Below, one piece after another: positions 24,472 to 31,937 of a stretch of DNA of 64,000 nt. The notes below the pieces were generated by a model. The model was not told where the DNA came from. It saw nothing but the letters and a program-made list of their open reading frames with translations, and did no database searches. Within the stretch, counting starts at the first letter, position 1, and each line of letters starts with the position of its first letter. This DNA is from Geodermatophilus sp. DSM 44513 (GTDB lineage: Bacteria; Actinomycetota; Actinomycetes; Mycobacteriales; Geodermatophilaceae), in assembly GCF_032460525.1 (NCBI RefSeq), contig NZ_CP135963.1, forward strand, positions 744,001 through 808,000, in the 5' to 3' direction. The translations under genes and the position numbers were made by a program.

Positions 24472-24831
24472 TCAGCTGCCGGCCGCGCTGCTGCTCGGGG
24501 AGGAGCTGGTCCCGCCGGTCGAGGAGGTGCTGGCCGCGGCCGGCTTGGTCCCGCCGTCCTTCTTGGCCGCGGCGTCCTTCGTCCCGGCGTCCTTGGTCCC
24601 GCCGTCCTTGCCGTTCGACGACGACCCGGACTCGCTCGAGGACGCCTTGGCGCGGCTGTCGGTGCGGTAGAAGCCGGACCCCTTGAAGACCACGCCGACC
24701 GAGCCGTACACCTTGCGCACCGGGCTGCCGCACTCGGGGCACTCGCTCACCGGGGCGTCGGTGAAGCTCTGCACGACCTCGAACTGGTGCTTGTCGGCCG
24801 GGTTGGTGCAGGCGTACTGGTACGTGGGCAC
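24472..24831 (-). CDS. FmdB-type zinc ribbon protein with Ser/Lys-rich tail
   Basis: 119 residues from GTG 24831. Residues 1-60 are the FmdB zinc ribbon (PTYQYACTNPADKHQFEV, then SECPECGSPVRKVYGSVGVVFKGSGFY). One expected cysteine of the first knuckle is seen as a single Cys, with the second provided later. The remaining half is low in complexity: Ser, Gly, Lys and Thr runs with repeated KDGGTK/KDAGTK units. It is usually encoded between folate and mechanosensitive genes in actinobacteria. Function is regulatory or structural and unproven. Confidence 0.85.
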   Translation of the reverse strand: MPTYQYACTNPADKHQFEVVQSFTDAPVSECPECGSPVRKVYGSVGVVFKGSGFYRTDSRAKASSSESGSSSNGKDGGTKDAGTKDAAAKKDGGTKPAAASTSSTGGTSSSPSSSAAGS

Positions 24832-24988
24832 GGTGCGGGCACTCCTCGTCAGGCGGGCCGGGCTGGCACTCCCACCCGGCGACTGCCAATGATGCGCGCC
24901 GCGGCCGCGTGCGTCCAACGTGCCGGCCGCCACGGCGTGCTCAGTCCAGGTGACGCAGGAAGGACGCCGGGTCGGTGAGGAACTGCCG

Positions 24989-25654
24989 CTAGTTCGCGGT
25001 GAGCTCCAGGTCCGCCCACCGGGCCGGCCGCAGCCCCCACGTCCCCACCTCGAGCAGGTGCGCGCCGGGCAGGGCGGCCAGCACGGGGGAGTGGGTGGCG
25101 ATCAGGACCTGCGCGCCGTCTGCCACCAGCTCGGTCAGCCGCAGGACCAGCGACAGCGTCGCCGTGAACGACAGCGCGGCGTCCGGCTCGTCGAGCAGGT
25201 AGAGGCCGGCTCTGGTGGCCCGGTCCCCGAACAGCGTCAGGAACCCCTCGCCGTGGGACATCTCGTGGAAGCGCGGTTCCGGCCCCCCGGCGTTCTCCTC
25301 CAGGTAGCTGTACAGGCCGTGCAGCGTCTCGTCGCGGAGGAAGTAGGCCCAGCGCGGCGCACCGGGGCCGCGCTCGACGACCAGGTCCAGCGAGCCGGGT
25401 TCACTCCGCCGGGTGGAGTGCCGCGCGCCCGCCGACCCGCCCTCGGCGTTGAGGCCGACCGCCGCGGCCAGCACCTCCAGCACCGTCGACTTCCCCGAGC
25501 CGTTCTCCCCGACCAGCACCGTGGCGCCGGCCGGCAGCTCCAGCCCGTCCCGCAGCACCTGGGCGACGGCCGGCACCGTCAGCGGCCAGACGTCGTCCGG
25601 TGGCCGGGGTGCCCCGGGATCGGGGCGCAGCCGCCGGACGGGTCGTCGGTCCAC
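24989..25654 (-). CDS. AAA-family ATPase (SMC/RecF-like), truncated by an amber codon
   Basis: About 221 residues from GTG 25654 (GTG 25669 is also possible). It has Walker A VGENGSGKSTVLE, signature region HEMSHGEGFL, Walker B LYLLDEPDAALS, and the ATHSPVL switch, a compact ABC-type ATPase like those acting on DNA. The frame stops at TAG 24989-24991, but the next 15 codons continue in frame to TGA 24941-24943 and read RQFLTDPASFLRHLD, the normal family ending. A Trp codon (TGG) has probably become TAG. Confidence 0.82.
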   Translation of the reverse strand: MDRRPVRRLRPDPGAPRPPDDVWPLTVPAVAQVLRDGLELPAGATVLVGENGSGKSTVLEVLAAAVGLNAEGGSAGARHSTRRSEPGSLDLVVERGPGAPRWAYFLRDETLHGLYSYLEENAGGPEPRFHEMSHGEGFLTLFGDRATRAGLYLLDEPDAALSFTATLSLVLRLTELVADGAQVLIATHSPVLAALPGAHLLEVGTWGLRPARWADLELTAN

Positions 25655-25684
25655 GCCGCACCCTGGCACGGCTCGCCCGCCGGC

Positions 25685-25742
25685 CTCACCTCGTGGCGCC
25701 CGACCTCGTGCTGCAGCGTGAGGACGGGCACCCCGAGGTGAG
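25685..25742 (-). terminator. Long hairpin downstream of the CoA-transferase gene
   Basis: CTCACCTCG at 25685-25693 pairs perfectly with CGAGGTGAG at 25734-25742. Inner segments GCCCG/CGGGC and CTC/GAG add two more short stems. It begins 21 bases past the CoA-transferase stop (minus strand) and precedes the ATPase gene. There is no T-run, as is usual in high-GC actinobacteria. Confidence 0.6.
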
Positions 25743-25762
25743 GTCCGCGGTGTCGGCGGTGG

Positions 25763-26974
25763 TCAGCGGCCGGCGCCCAGCCAGGCGCGCACCGCCTCGT
25801 TCGCCGAGCCCAGCACCGGCGGGGCGGCGTGCTCCCGGCGGGTGGTCTCGGTCTCGCCGTCCGGCCCCGCGGCGAAGAAGCGCAGCGGCGGGCCGGGCAG
25901 CGACAGCCGGCCCAGCGTCTCGTGCTCCACGTCGACCACCAGCCCCTGGGACACCGTCTGGTCCCACCCGTAGACCTCGTCGATGGAGCGCACCTTGCCC
26001 GCCGGGACGCCGGCGCCGGCGAGGCGGGCCAGCAGGTCCTCGGGGGAGGTGTCGGCGAAGGACCGTTCCAGCAGCTCGATCACCTGGTCCCGGTTGCCGA
26101 CCCGCTCGCCGTTGGTCGCCATGCCCGGCGCCTCGGGGTCCAGGCCGAACTCCGCGCACAGCCGGCGCCACAGCCCCTCGCTGCCGCAGGACAGCTGCAC
26201 GGTCCCCCCGGCGCAGTGGAACAGCCCGTACGGCGTGATCGAGGGGTGGTGGTTGCCCTGCGCGCGGTTCACCTGGCCGCCGACGGTCCAGGCGGTGCCC
26301 TGGTAGGCGTGCACCCCGACCACCGCCGACAGCAGGGAGGTGCGCACGACCGTCCCGCGGCCGGTGCGCTCCCGCTCGTACAGGGCCGACACGACGCCGT
26401 AGGCGCCGTACATGCCGGCCAGCAGGTCGCTGATCGGGACGCCGACCTTCTGCGGGTCGTCCGGCCCGGAGCCGGTGAGCGACATCAGCCCACCCTCGCC
26501 CTGGGCGATCTGGTCGTAGCCGGCCCGGCCGCCCTCGGGGCCGTCGTGGCCGAAGCCGCTGATCGACAGGGTCACCAGCCGCGGGTTGAGCTCGGCGAGC
26601 GCCTCGGTGCCGAAGCCGAGGCGGGCCAGCGTGCCGGGGCGGAAGTTCTCCAGCAGCACGTCCGCGCGGCGCACCAGCTCGCGCAGCAGCTCGCGGTCGC
26701 CGTCGTCCTTGAGGTCGAGGGTGACCGACTCCTTGTTGCGGTTGGCCGACAGGAAGTAGGTCGACTCCCGGTCCGCAGCGGTGCTGCCACCCGCCCCACC
26801 GCCCCCACCGGGCTGCACGAACGGCGGGCCCCACCCGCGGCTGTCGTCGCCGCTGCCGGGGCTCTCCACCTTGATGACGCGGGCGCCGAGGTCGCCGAGC
26901 ATCATCGCGGCGTGCGGGCCGGCGAGGGCGCGGGTGAGGTCGACGACGAGGATGCCGTCCAGCGGTCCGGACAC
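25763..26974 (-). CDS. Family III CoA-transferase (CaiB/BaiF type)
   Basis: 403 residues from GTG 26974. Family features include LDGILVVDLTRALAGPHAAMMLGDLGARVIKVE at the N-terminus, NRNKESVTLDLK, NFRPGTLARLGFG, SISGFGHDGP and YDQIAQGEGGLMSLTG, then GVPISDLLAGMYGAYGVVSAL. It transfers CoA between carboxylic acids. An unusual glycine run (about residues 55-65) interrupts the N-terminal region. Substrate unknown; no beta-oxidation genes are directly adjacent. Confidence 0.9.
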   Translation of the reverse strand: MSGPLDGILVVDLTRALAGPHAAMMLGDLGARVIKVESPGSGDDSRGWGPPFVQPGGGGGAGGSTAADRESTYFLSANRNKESVTLDLKDDGDRELLRELVRRADVLLENFRPGTLARLGFGTEALAELNPRLVTLSISGFGHDGPEGGRAGYDQIAQGEGGLMSLTGSGPDDPQKVGVPISDLLAGMYGAYGVVSALYERERTGRGTVVRTSLLSAVVGVHAYQGTAWTVGGQVNRAQGNHHPSITPYGLFHCAGGTVQLSCGSEGLWRRLCAEFGLDPEAPGMATNGERVGNRDQVIELLERSFADTSPEDLLARLAGAGVPAGKVRSIDEVYGWDQTVSQGLVVDVEHETLGRLSLPGPPLRFFAAGPDGETETTRREHAAPPVLGSANEAVRAWLGAGR

Positions 26975-27032
26975 GGGGTGCCTCTTCTCTCGGCGGCGGC
27001 GGCGGACGGGAACGCGGAGCCCGACCACTGTG

Positions 27033-27626
27033 TCAGTGACCGGCCGGGAGCGCCTGCCATCCCCCAGCGGGGGTGACCACGTCGGTCACCCGCTGGTCGT
27101 GCGGCTCCACCGGCAGCTCGTCGACCAGCTCGTCGTCGAAGACCAGGGCGACCAGCCTCGCGTCGGGCCGCACGTGCCGCAGCGCGCGGTCGTACCAACC
27201 GCCACCGCGGCCCAGCCGCACCCCGGTCCGGTCCACCGCCACCGCGGGGACGACGACCACCTCGGCGGTGCCGATCGCGGTGGGCCCCAGCCGGGGCCCG
27301 ACCGGCTCCAGCAGCCCGTAGCGGCCGGGGGCCAGCCGGCCGGTGTCGACCGCCCAGGTCAGCTCGGTGCCACCGCTGGGGACGACGGGCAGCAGCACCC
27401 GGGCGCGCAGCTGGGTGAAGGCCGCCGGCAGCCGGCCGGCGCCGGGCTCGGTGGGGTCCGGGACGAAGGCGGCCAGGGTGCGCGTGCCGGCCAGTCCGCG
27501 CAGCAGCGCGGCGGCGACCGAGGCGCCGGCGGCGGCGCGCTCGCCGGCAGGGCGGGCGTCGCGCTGGGCGAGGAACCGGGTGCGGAGGGCGACCTTGGCC
27601 TCGATCACGTCGTCCGCGGGGTCCAC
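27033..27626 (-). CDS. 5-formyltetrahydrofolate cyclo-ligase
   Basis: 197 residues from GTG 27626. It carries the family signature RLGRGGGWYDRAL with the ATP-binding loop, the N-terminal basic helix AKVALRTRFLAQRDARP, and the C-terminal DELPVEPHDQRVTDVVTP. It converts 5-formyl-THF to methenyl-THF with ATP. It is divergent from galU, with 122 bases between the starts that must hold both promoters. This gene next to galU-glp is a common actinobacterial arrangement. Confidence 0.92.
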   Translation of the reverse strand: MDPADDVIEAKVALRTRFLAQRDARPAGERAAAGASVAAALLRGLAGTRTLAAFVPDPTEPGAGRLPAAFTQLRARVLLPVVPSGGTELTWAVDTGRLAPGRYGLLEPVGPRLGPTAIGTAEVVVVPAVAVDRTGVRLGRGGGWYDRALRHVRPDARLVALVFDDELVDELPVEPHDQRVTDVVTPAGGWQALPAGH

Positions 27627-27748
27627 CGGCGCAGGTTAGCCAGCCTCCCTGGGTACCGGCCGATCCCGTTCCCGTCCCTCCCCGGGGTGCACCACCCGGT
27701 CCTGCCACCGTCGGCGCGGGCTCCCGGGCACGCCCTAGGCTCGCGCCC

Positions 27749-28663
27749 ATGCCGACTCCGAGCACCCGCCCGACGCGGAAGGCCGTCATCCCCGTCGCCG
27801 GGATGGGGACCCGTTTCCTGCCGGCCACCAAGGCGGTGCCCAAGGAGCTGCTGCCGGTGGTCGACCGGCCGGCGCTGCAGTACATCGTCGAGGAGGCCGC
27901 CCGCGCCGGCCTCGGCGAGGTGCTCATGGTCACCGGGCGCGGCAAGTCCGCGATCGAGGACTTCTTCGACCGCCAGCCCGAGCTGGAGGCGGCCCTCGAG
28001 AAGAAGGGCGACGCCGCCCGGCTCGCGGCGGTGCACGAGTCGACCGACGTCGCGCAGGTGCACTTCGTCCGCCAGGGCGAGGCCCGCGGGCTGGGCCACG
28101 CGGTGCTGCAGGCGGCCGCCTTCGTCGGCGACGAGCCGTTCGCCGTCCTGCTCGGCGACGACATCATCGACGCCCGCGACCACCTGCTGGAGCAGATGCT
28201 GCAGGTGCAGGCCGAGCACGGCGGCTCGGTGGTGGCGCTGCTGGACGTGGGCCGGGAGAACATCGACAAGTACGGCGCGGTCGCGGTGGAGCAGGCCGGC
28301 GGGGACGTCGTGGCCATCACCGGCCTGGTCGAGAAGCCGCCGGCCGACGAGGCCCCCAGCAGCCTGGCGATCATCGGCCGCTACGTGCTGGCGCCCGAGG
28401 TCTTCGACGTCCTCCGCGACACCGTGCCGGGCCGCGGCGGGGAGATCCAGCTGACCGACGCGCTGGCCACCCTCGTCGAGCGGGGCGAGCCGATGCACGG
28501 GGTGGTCTTCTCCGGGCGCCGCTACGACACCGGCGACCGGCTGGACTACCTCAAGGCCGTCGTCCAGCTGGCCGCCGAGCGCGACGACCTCGGGCCCGGC
28601 TTCCGCGCCTGGCTGGCCGAGTTCGTGGCCGACCTGCCCGCCCCGGGCGCGTCGCAGGCCTGA
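27749..28663 (+). CDS. galU: UTP-glucose-1-phosphate uridylyltransferase
   Basis: 304 residues. The nucleotide-binding start is KAVIPVAGMGTRFLPATKAVPKE; LLPVVDRPALQYIVEEA, FAVLLGDDIID and the GRYVLAPEVF region are all typical of GalU. It makes UDP-glucose for cell-wall polymers and glycolipids. It heads a conserved actinobacterial string galU-glp-rimJ-glpR on the plus strand, and its product could feed the polysaccharide clusters elsewhere in the window. Confidence 0.95.
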   Translation: MPTPSTRPTRKAVIPVAGMGTRFLPATKAVPKELLPVVDRPALQYIVEEAARAGLGEVLMVTGRGKSAIEDFFDRQPELEAALEKKGDAARLAAVHESTDVAQVHFVRQGEARGLGHAVLQAAAFVGDEPFAVLLGDDIIDARDHLLEQMLQVQAEHGGSVVALLDVGRENIDKYGAVAVEQAGGDVVAITGLVEKPPADEAPSSLAIIGRYVLAPEVFDVLRDTVPGRGGEIQLTDALATLVERGEPMHGVVFSGRRYDTGDRLDYLKAVVQLAAERDDLGPGFRAWLAEFVADLPAPGASQA

Positions 28664-28694
28664 GCGCGGCCGCGCAGGGGGAGCATCGACCCCC

Positions 28695-30128
28695 GTGGTG
28701 CGCATGACCGGGATCGGTGGGGACGGAGCGGTCCCGGGACGGCGGGACACCACGGCGCTGGACCTGCGGCGGGGCACCCCCCTGCGCGACGTGCCGGAGC
28801 CCTCGCCGGCCCCCGACAGCGCCCCGCCCGGCCCGGGCGGGCACGAGACGACCGCGATCGACCGCGGCCAGGTGCCCCCACCACCGGCCGCGGCGGTGCC
28901 GGCGCCGCCGCGCGGCGTGGAGCAGCACCTCGACGAGATCCTCTCCGCGGTGCCCGTGCCGGACCCCATCGAGCTGGCCGTCCTCGACGCGCAAGGCCTG
29001 CTGTGCGCCGAGGAGGTGGTCAGCCAGCGCGCGCTGCCGGCCTTCGACCAGGCCGCGCTCGACGGCTACGCCGTCCGGGCGCTCGACGTCGAGGGCGCCA
29101 CCCCCGAGGAGCCGGCCCGGCTGTCGGTGGTGGGGGAGACCGCGGCCGGCCTCAGCGGCCCGGCGTCCATCGGCCCGGGGATGGCGCAGAAGGTCGCCGC
29201 CGGCGCGATGCTGCCGGCCGGCGCGGACGTCGTCGTCCCCGCGGTGTGGACCGACGGCGGCACGGTCGAGGTCGCAGTGCACGCCGGCCCGGAGCCGGGC
29301 AGCTACGTGCGTCGCGCCGGGGACGACGTCGCGCCGGGCACCACCGCGGTACAGGTGGGCACCCCCATCGGCCCCGCGCAGATCAGCCTGCTCGCCGCCG
29401 TCGGCCGCGACCGGGTGCAGGTGCGCCCGCGCCCGCGGGTCGCCGTGCTGTCCGCCGGGGGCGAGCTGGTGGAGATCAGCACGGTTCCCGGCCCCGGGCA
29501 GGTCGTCGACGTGAACAGCTACGCGCTGGCCGCCGCGGCGCGCGACGCCGGGGCCGAGGCCTACCGCTGGGGCATCCTGCCCAGCGAGCGGCGCCGGCTG
29601 TCCGAGGTGCTGGAGAGCCAGCTGCTGCGCAGCGACCTGCTGCTCATCGCCGGCACGCTGGCCACCGACGGCGACCTGGTGGCCGACGTGCTCGCCGAGC
29701 TCGGCCCCACGCAGTTCTCCCAGGTGACCATGCACCCCGGGCCCGTGCAGGCCTTCGGCCGGCTCGGCCGGGACGGCGTGCCGGTCATCTGCGTGCCCGG
29801 CGAACCGGTCGCGGCGCTGGTCGCCTTCGAGGTGTTCGTGCGCCCGGCGATCCGGGTGATGCTCGGCAAGCGCCAGCTGTTCCGCCGCACCGTGCAGGCG
29901 ATCGCCGCCGAGCAGCTGCTGTCCCCGCTGGGCTACCGGCAGTACCTCTACGGCCAGGTCATGCGCCACCCCGACGGCGGCTACGTCGTCGAGCCCCTCG
30001 GGGACGGCGGCGAGGCGATGCTGGCCCGGATGGCGCGGGCCAACTGCCTGATCGTGGTCGACGAGGACGTCACCGAGGTGGCCGCCGGCGGGCTGGTCAC
30101 CGTCATGCCCCTGCTGCTGGGCGGCTGA
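28695..30128 (+). CDS. glp: Gephyrin-like molybdotransferase Glp (MoeA family)
   Basis: 477 residues from GTG 28695 (ATG 28704 is also possible). After a disordered, acidic/proline-rich N-terminus of ~70 residues comes a complete MoeA fold: AFDQAALDGYAVRALD, GAMLPAGADVVVP, VAVLSAGGELVE, and CVPGEPVAALVAFEVFV. Its place before rimJ and a two-part membrane protein matches the Glp-GlpR cell-division pair described in Corynebacteriales, where Glp binds FtsZ and its receptor. Whether it keeps molybdenum cofactor activity cannot be told from sequence. Confidence 0.88.
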   Translation: MVRMTGIGGDGAVPGRRDTTALDLRRGTPLRDVPEPSPAPDSAPPGPGGHETTAIDRGQVPPPPAAAVPAPPRGVEQHLDEILSAVPVPDPIELAVLDAQGLLCAEEVVSQRALPAFDQAALDGYAVRALDVEGATPEEPARLSVVGETAAGLSGPASIGPGMAQKVAAGAMLPAGADVVVPAVWTDGGTVEVAVHAGPEPGSYVRRAGDDVAPGTTAVQVGTPIGPAQISLLAAVGRDRVQVRPRPRVAVLSAGGELVEISTVPGPGQVVDVNSYALAAAARDAGAEAYRWGILPSERRRLSEVLESQLLRSDLLLIAGTLATDGDLVADVLAELGPTQFSQVTMHPGPVQAFGRLGRDGVPVICVPGEPVAALVAFEVFVRPAIRVMLGKRQLFRRTVQAIAAEQLLSPLGYRQYLYGQVMRHPDGGYVVEPLGDGGEAMLARMARANCLIVVDEDVTEVAAGGLVTVMPLLLGG

Positions 30129-30136
30129 GCGGCACG

Positions 30137-30757
30137 GTGGTCGACCCCTCGCTGCGGCCGGGCTGGCCGGCGCACCTGACCTGGGGCCCGGTCGAGCTGC
30201 ACCCGCCGCGGTGGCGGGACGCCGAGGAGTGGAGCCGGGTCCGGACCGCCAACGAGGCGTGGCTGGCGCCCTGGGAACCCACCGCCCCCGGCCCGTGGGC
30301 CGCGCGGCACACCCCCAGCACGTACCGGGCGATGCGCCGGGCGGTGCTGCGCCGGGCCGCGGCGGGGGCCTCGCTGCCCTTCGTCGTCCGGGTCGAGGGC
30401 CGGCTGGCCGGGCAGGTGACCATCGACAACGTCGTCCGCGGCGCGCTGCGCTCGGGCAACCTCGGCTACTGGGTCGACCGGTCGGTGGCCGGCCGCGGGC
30501 TGGCCTCGCTGGCCGTGGCGCTGGTCTGCGACCACGCGTTCGGCCCGGGTCGGCTGCACCGGCTGCAGGCCGACGTGCGGCCGGAGAACGCGCGCAGCCG
30601 GCGGCTGGTGGAACGGCTCGGCTTCCGTCACGAGGGCGTGGCGCGCCGGTACCTGGACATCGACGGCGACTGGCGCGACCACGACACCTTCGCGCTGCTG
30701 GCCGAGGACGTGCCCGGCGGCGTGCTCGCCCGGTGGCGGGCCCGCGTACCACGCTGA
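30137..30757 (+). CDS. rimJ: Ribosomal-protein-alanine N-acetyltransferase-like (RimJ type GNAT)
   Basis: 206 residues from GTG 30137. GNAT features: LHPPRWRDAEEWSRVR start, NLGYWVDRSVAGRGLASLAVAL for acetyl-CoA binding, and VRPENARSRRLVERLGFRHEG. This matches the RimJ/RimL group that acetylates ribosomal or other protein N-termini. It follows glp by eight bases, so they are co-transcribed, as in the same string in mycobacteria. Confidence 0.85.
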   Translation: MVDPSLRPGWPAHLTWGPVELHPPRWRDAEEWSRVRTANEAWLAPWEPTAPGPWAARHTPSTYRAMRRAVLRRAAAGASLPFVVRVEGRLAGQVTIDNVVRGALRSGNLGYWVDRSVAGRGLASLAVALVCDHAFGPGRLHRLQADVRPENARSRRLVERLGFRHEGVARRYLDIDGDWRDHDTFALLAEDVPGGVLARWRARVPR

Positions 30758-30912
30758 GCACCGCGCCGGCGGGGTCGCCGTGCCGACACGCCGCCGTCCC
30801 GGCACTCCCGTCACACCACGACCAGGACACGCCGCGCGCCTCCCTGGACCCGGCCGGTGCAGGCCGTAACTTCCCCCGTCAGGTGACTCGTGTGACGGGT
30901 GGTGTTTCTCAG

Positions 30913-31617
30913 ATGGGTTCGGGTGTGCTGCTGGCCGCTCTGGTCGTGCTGTGGTTCGTGGTGCTGGTGCCCATGGTGGTGACCCGCGGCGACGCGCAGG
31001 GGACCGGCGCCCCGGGGGCCGACTCCGGCCGGACGCTGCAGCGTCGGCGGACGGTGGACCCCACGGTCCACGCCGCGACCGAGCGGGTCTCGGTCGACCG
31101 CGCCGCGCTGCGCGACAGCGGCGAGCTGCGGGTCGACGTGCACGCCGCCCGCCGCCGCACGCTGGCCGTGCTGGTGACCCTGGTGCTGGTGGCGCTGGTC
31201 GGCGCGCTGGTCTGGAGCCCCTGGCTGTGGATCGCCCAGGGTCTGTTCGACGTCGCCCTGGTCGCCTACCTGGTGGTGCTGCGCGGCGTGGCCCGCCGGG
31301 AGCGGCTGGCCGCCCGCCGCGCCGCCCGCGCCGCCGCCCGCACCGCCCGCCGGCCGGCCGCCCGTCCGGTCCCCGCACCGCGCCCGGCGCCCCTGGTCGC
31401 GGAGCCGGCCGTCGCCGAGCACCGCCCCACCGTCGGCCCGGTGCACCCCAGCCTGCCGCTGGCGCCGGTGCACCCGCTGCGCCCCGGCCGCGTCGTGGCC
31501 GCCCGCGCCGCCGCCCCGGCCGGGTGGCAGGACAGTGCGGTCGTCGGCCTGGACGACGACGACATCGGGTTCGCCGACATCGACGTCTACCAGCCGCGCC
31601 GGGTGGCCAACGGTTGA
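30913..31617 (+). CDS. glpR: Membrane protein GlpR-like (Glp receptor)
   Basis: 234 residues. One membrane helix lies at residues 4-22, and two helices at about 82-105 and 107-122, with a cytoplasmic linker between. The second half is an Arg/Ala/Pro-rich disordered stretch (about 125-175) and a short conserved tail (DDDDIGFADIDVY). Position after galU-glp-rimJ and this topology match the GlpR receptor that tethers the gephyrin-like Glp at the division site in corynebacteria; the sequence similarity itself could not be tested. A hairpin repeat starts two bases after its stop. Confidence 0.72.
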   Translation: MGSGVLLAALVVLWFVVLVPMVVTRGDAQGTGAPGADSGRTLQRRRTVDPTVHAATERVSVDRAALRDSGELRVDVHAARRRTLAVLVTLVLVALVGALVWSPWLWIAQGLFDVALVAYLVVLRGVARRERLAARRAARAAARTARRPAARPVPAPRPAPLVAEPAVAEHRPTVGPVHPSLPLAPVHPLRPGRVVAARAAAPAGWQDSAVVGLDDDDIGFADIDVYQPRRVANG

Positions 31618-31618
31618 T

Positions 31619-31774
31619 GAAGGACCTCCCTGCCCCCCGCGCCTCGCTCCGCTCGCCGCGGGACCCTGCAGGGAGGCCGTTCCAGTACGTCACCGGCTCG
31701 TCGCGGGCCCCTGCACAGGGGCCGGTTCCAGCACCTCACCGGGCTCGGCGCGGGCCCCTGCAGGGAGGCCGTCG
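31619..31774. repeat. Hairpin repeat, copy D with two extra 3' modules
   Basis: The left arm GAAGGACCTCCCTGC (31619-31633) pairs with GCAGGGAGGCCGTTCC (31668-31683). Two further modules of ~46 bases follow (31684-31729 and 31730-31774), each repeating the A-G-(T/C)-A-C ... CACCGG ... GGGCCCCTG right-hand half. The middle module forms its own small hairpin (GGCCCCTG/CAGGGGCC). The array lies between glpR and tRNA-Ala. Confidence 0.85.
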
Positions 31775-31802
31775 GGAGGGACGGTAAGCTCGTCTCCCGT
31801 CA

Positions 31803-31876
31803 GGGGCTGTGGCGCAGTCCGGTAGCGCACCTCGTTCGCATCGAGGGGGTCAGGGGTTCGAATCCCCTCAGCTCCA
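31803..31876 (+). tRNA. tRNA-Ala (anticodon CGC)
   Basis: A complete 74-base cloverleaf. The acceptor stem GGGGCTG/CAGCTCC contains the G3:U70 wobble pair that defines alanine tRNAs, with discriminator A. The anticodon stem is CCTCG/CGAGG and the loop TTCGCAT gives anticodon CGC, reading GCG. The T arm is AGGGG/CCCCT around TTCGAAT. No CCA is encoded. Confidence 0.95.
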
Positions 31877-31937
31877 CTCCGACACCGCACGGCCCCGCTC
31901 CGGTCCCGGAGGGGGGCCGTCGCCGTCCGAGGGACCC

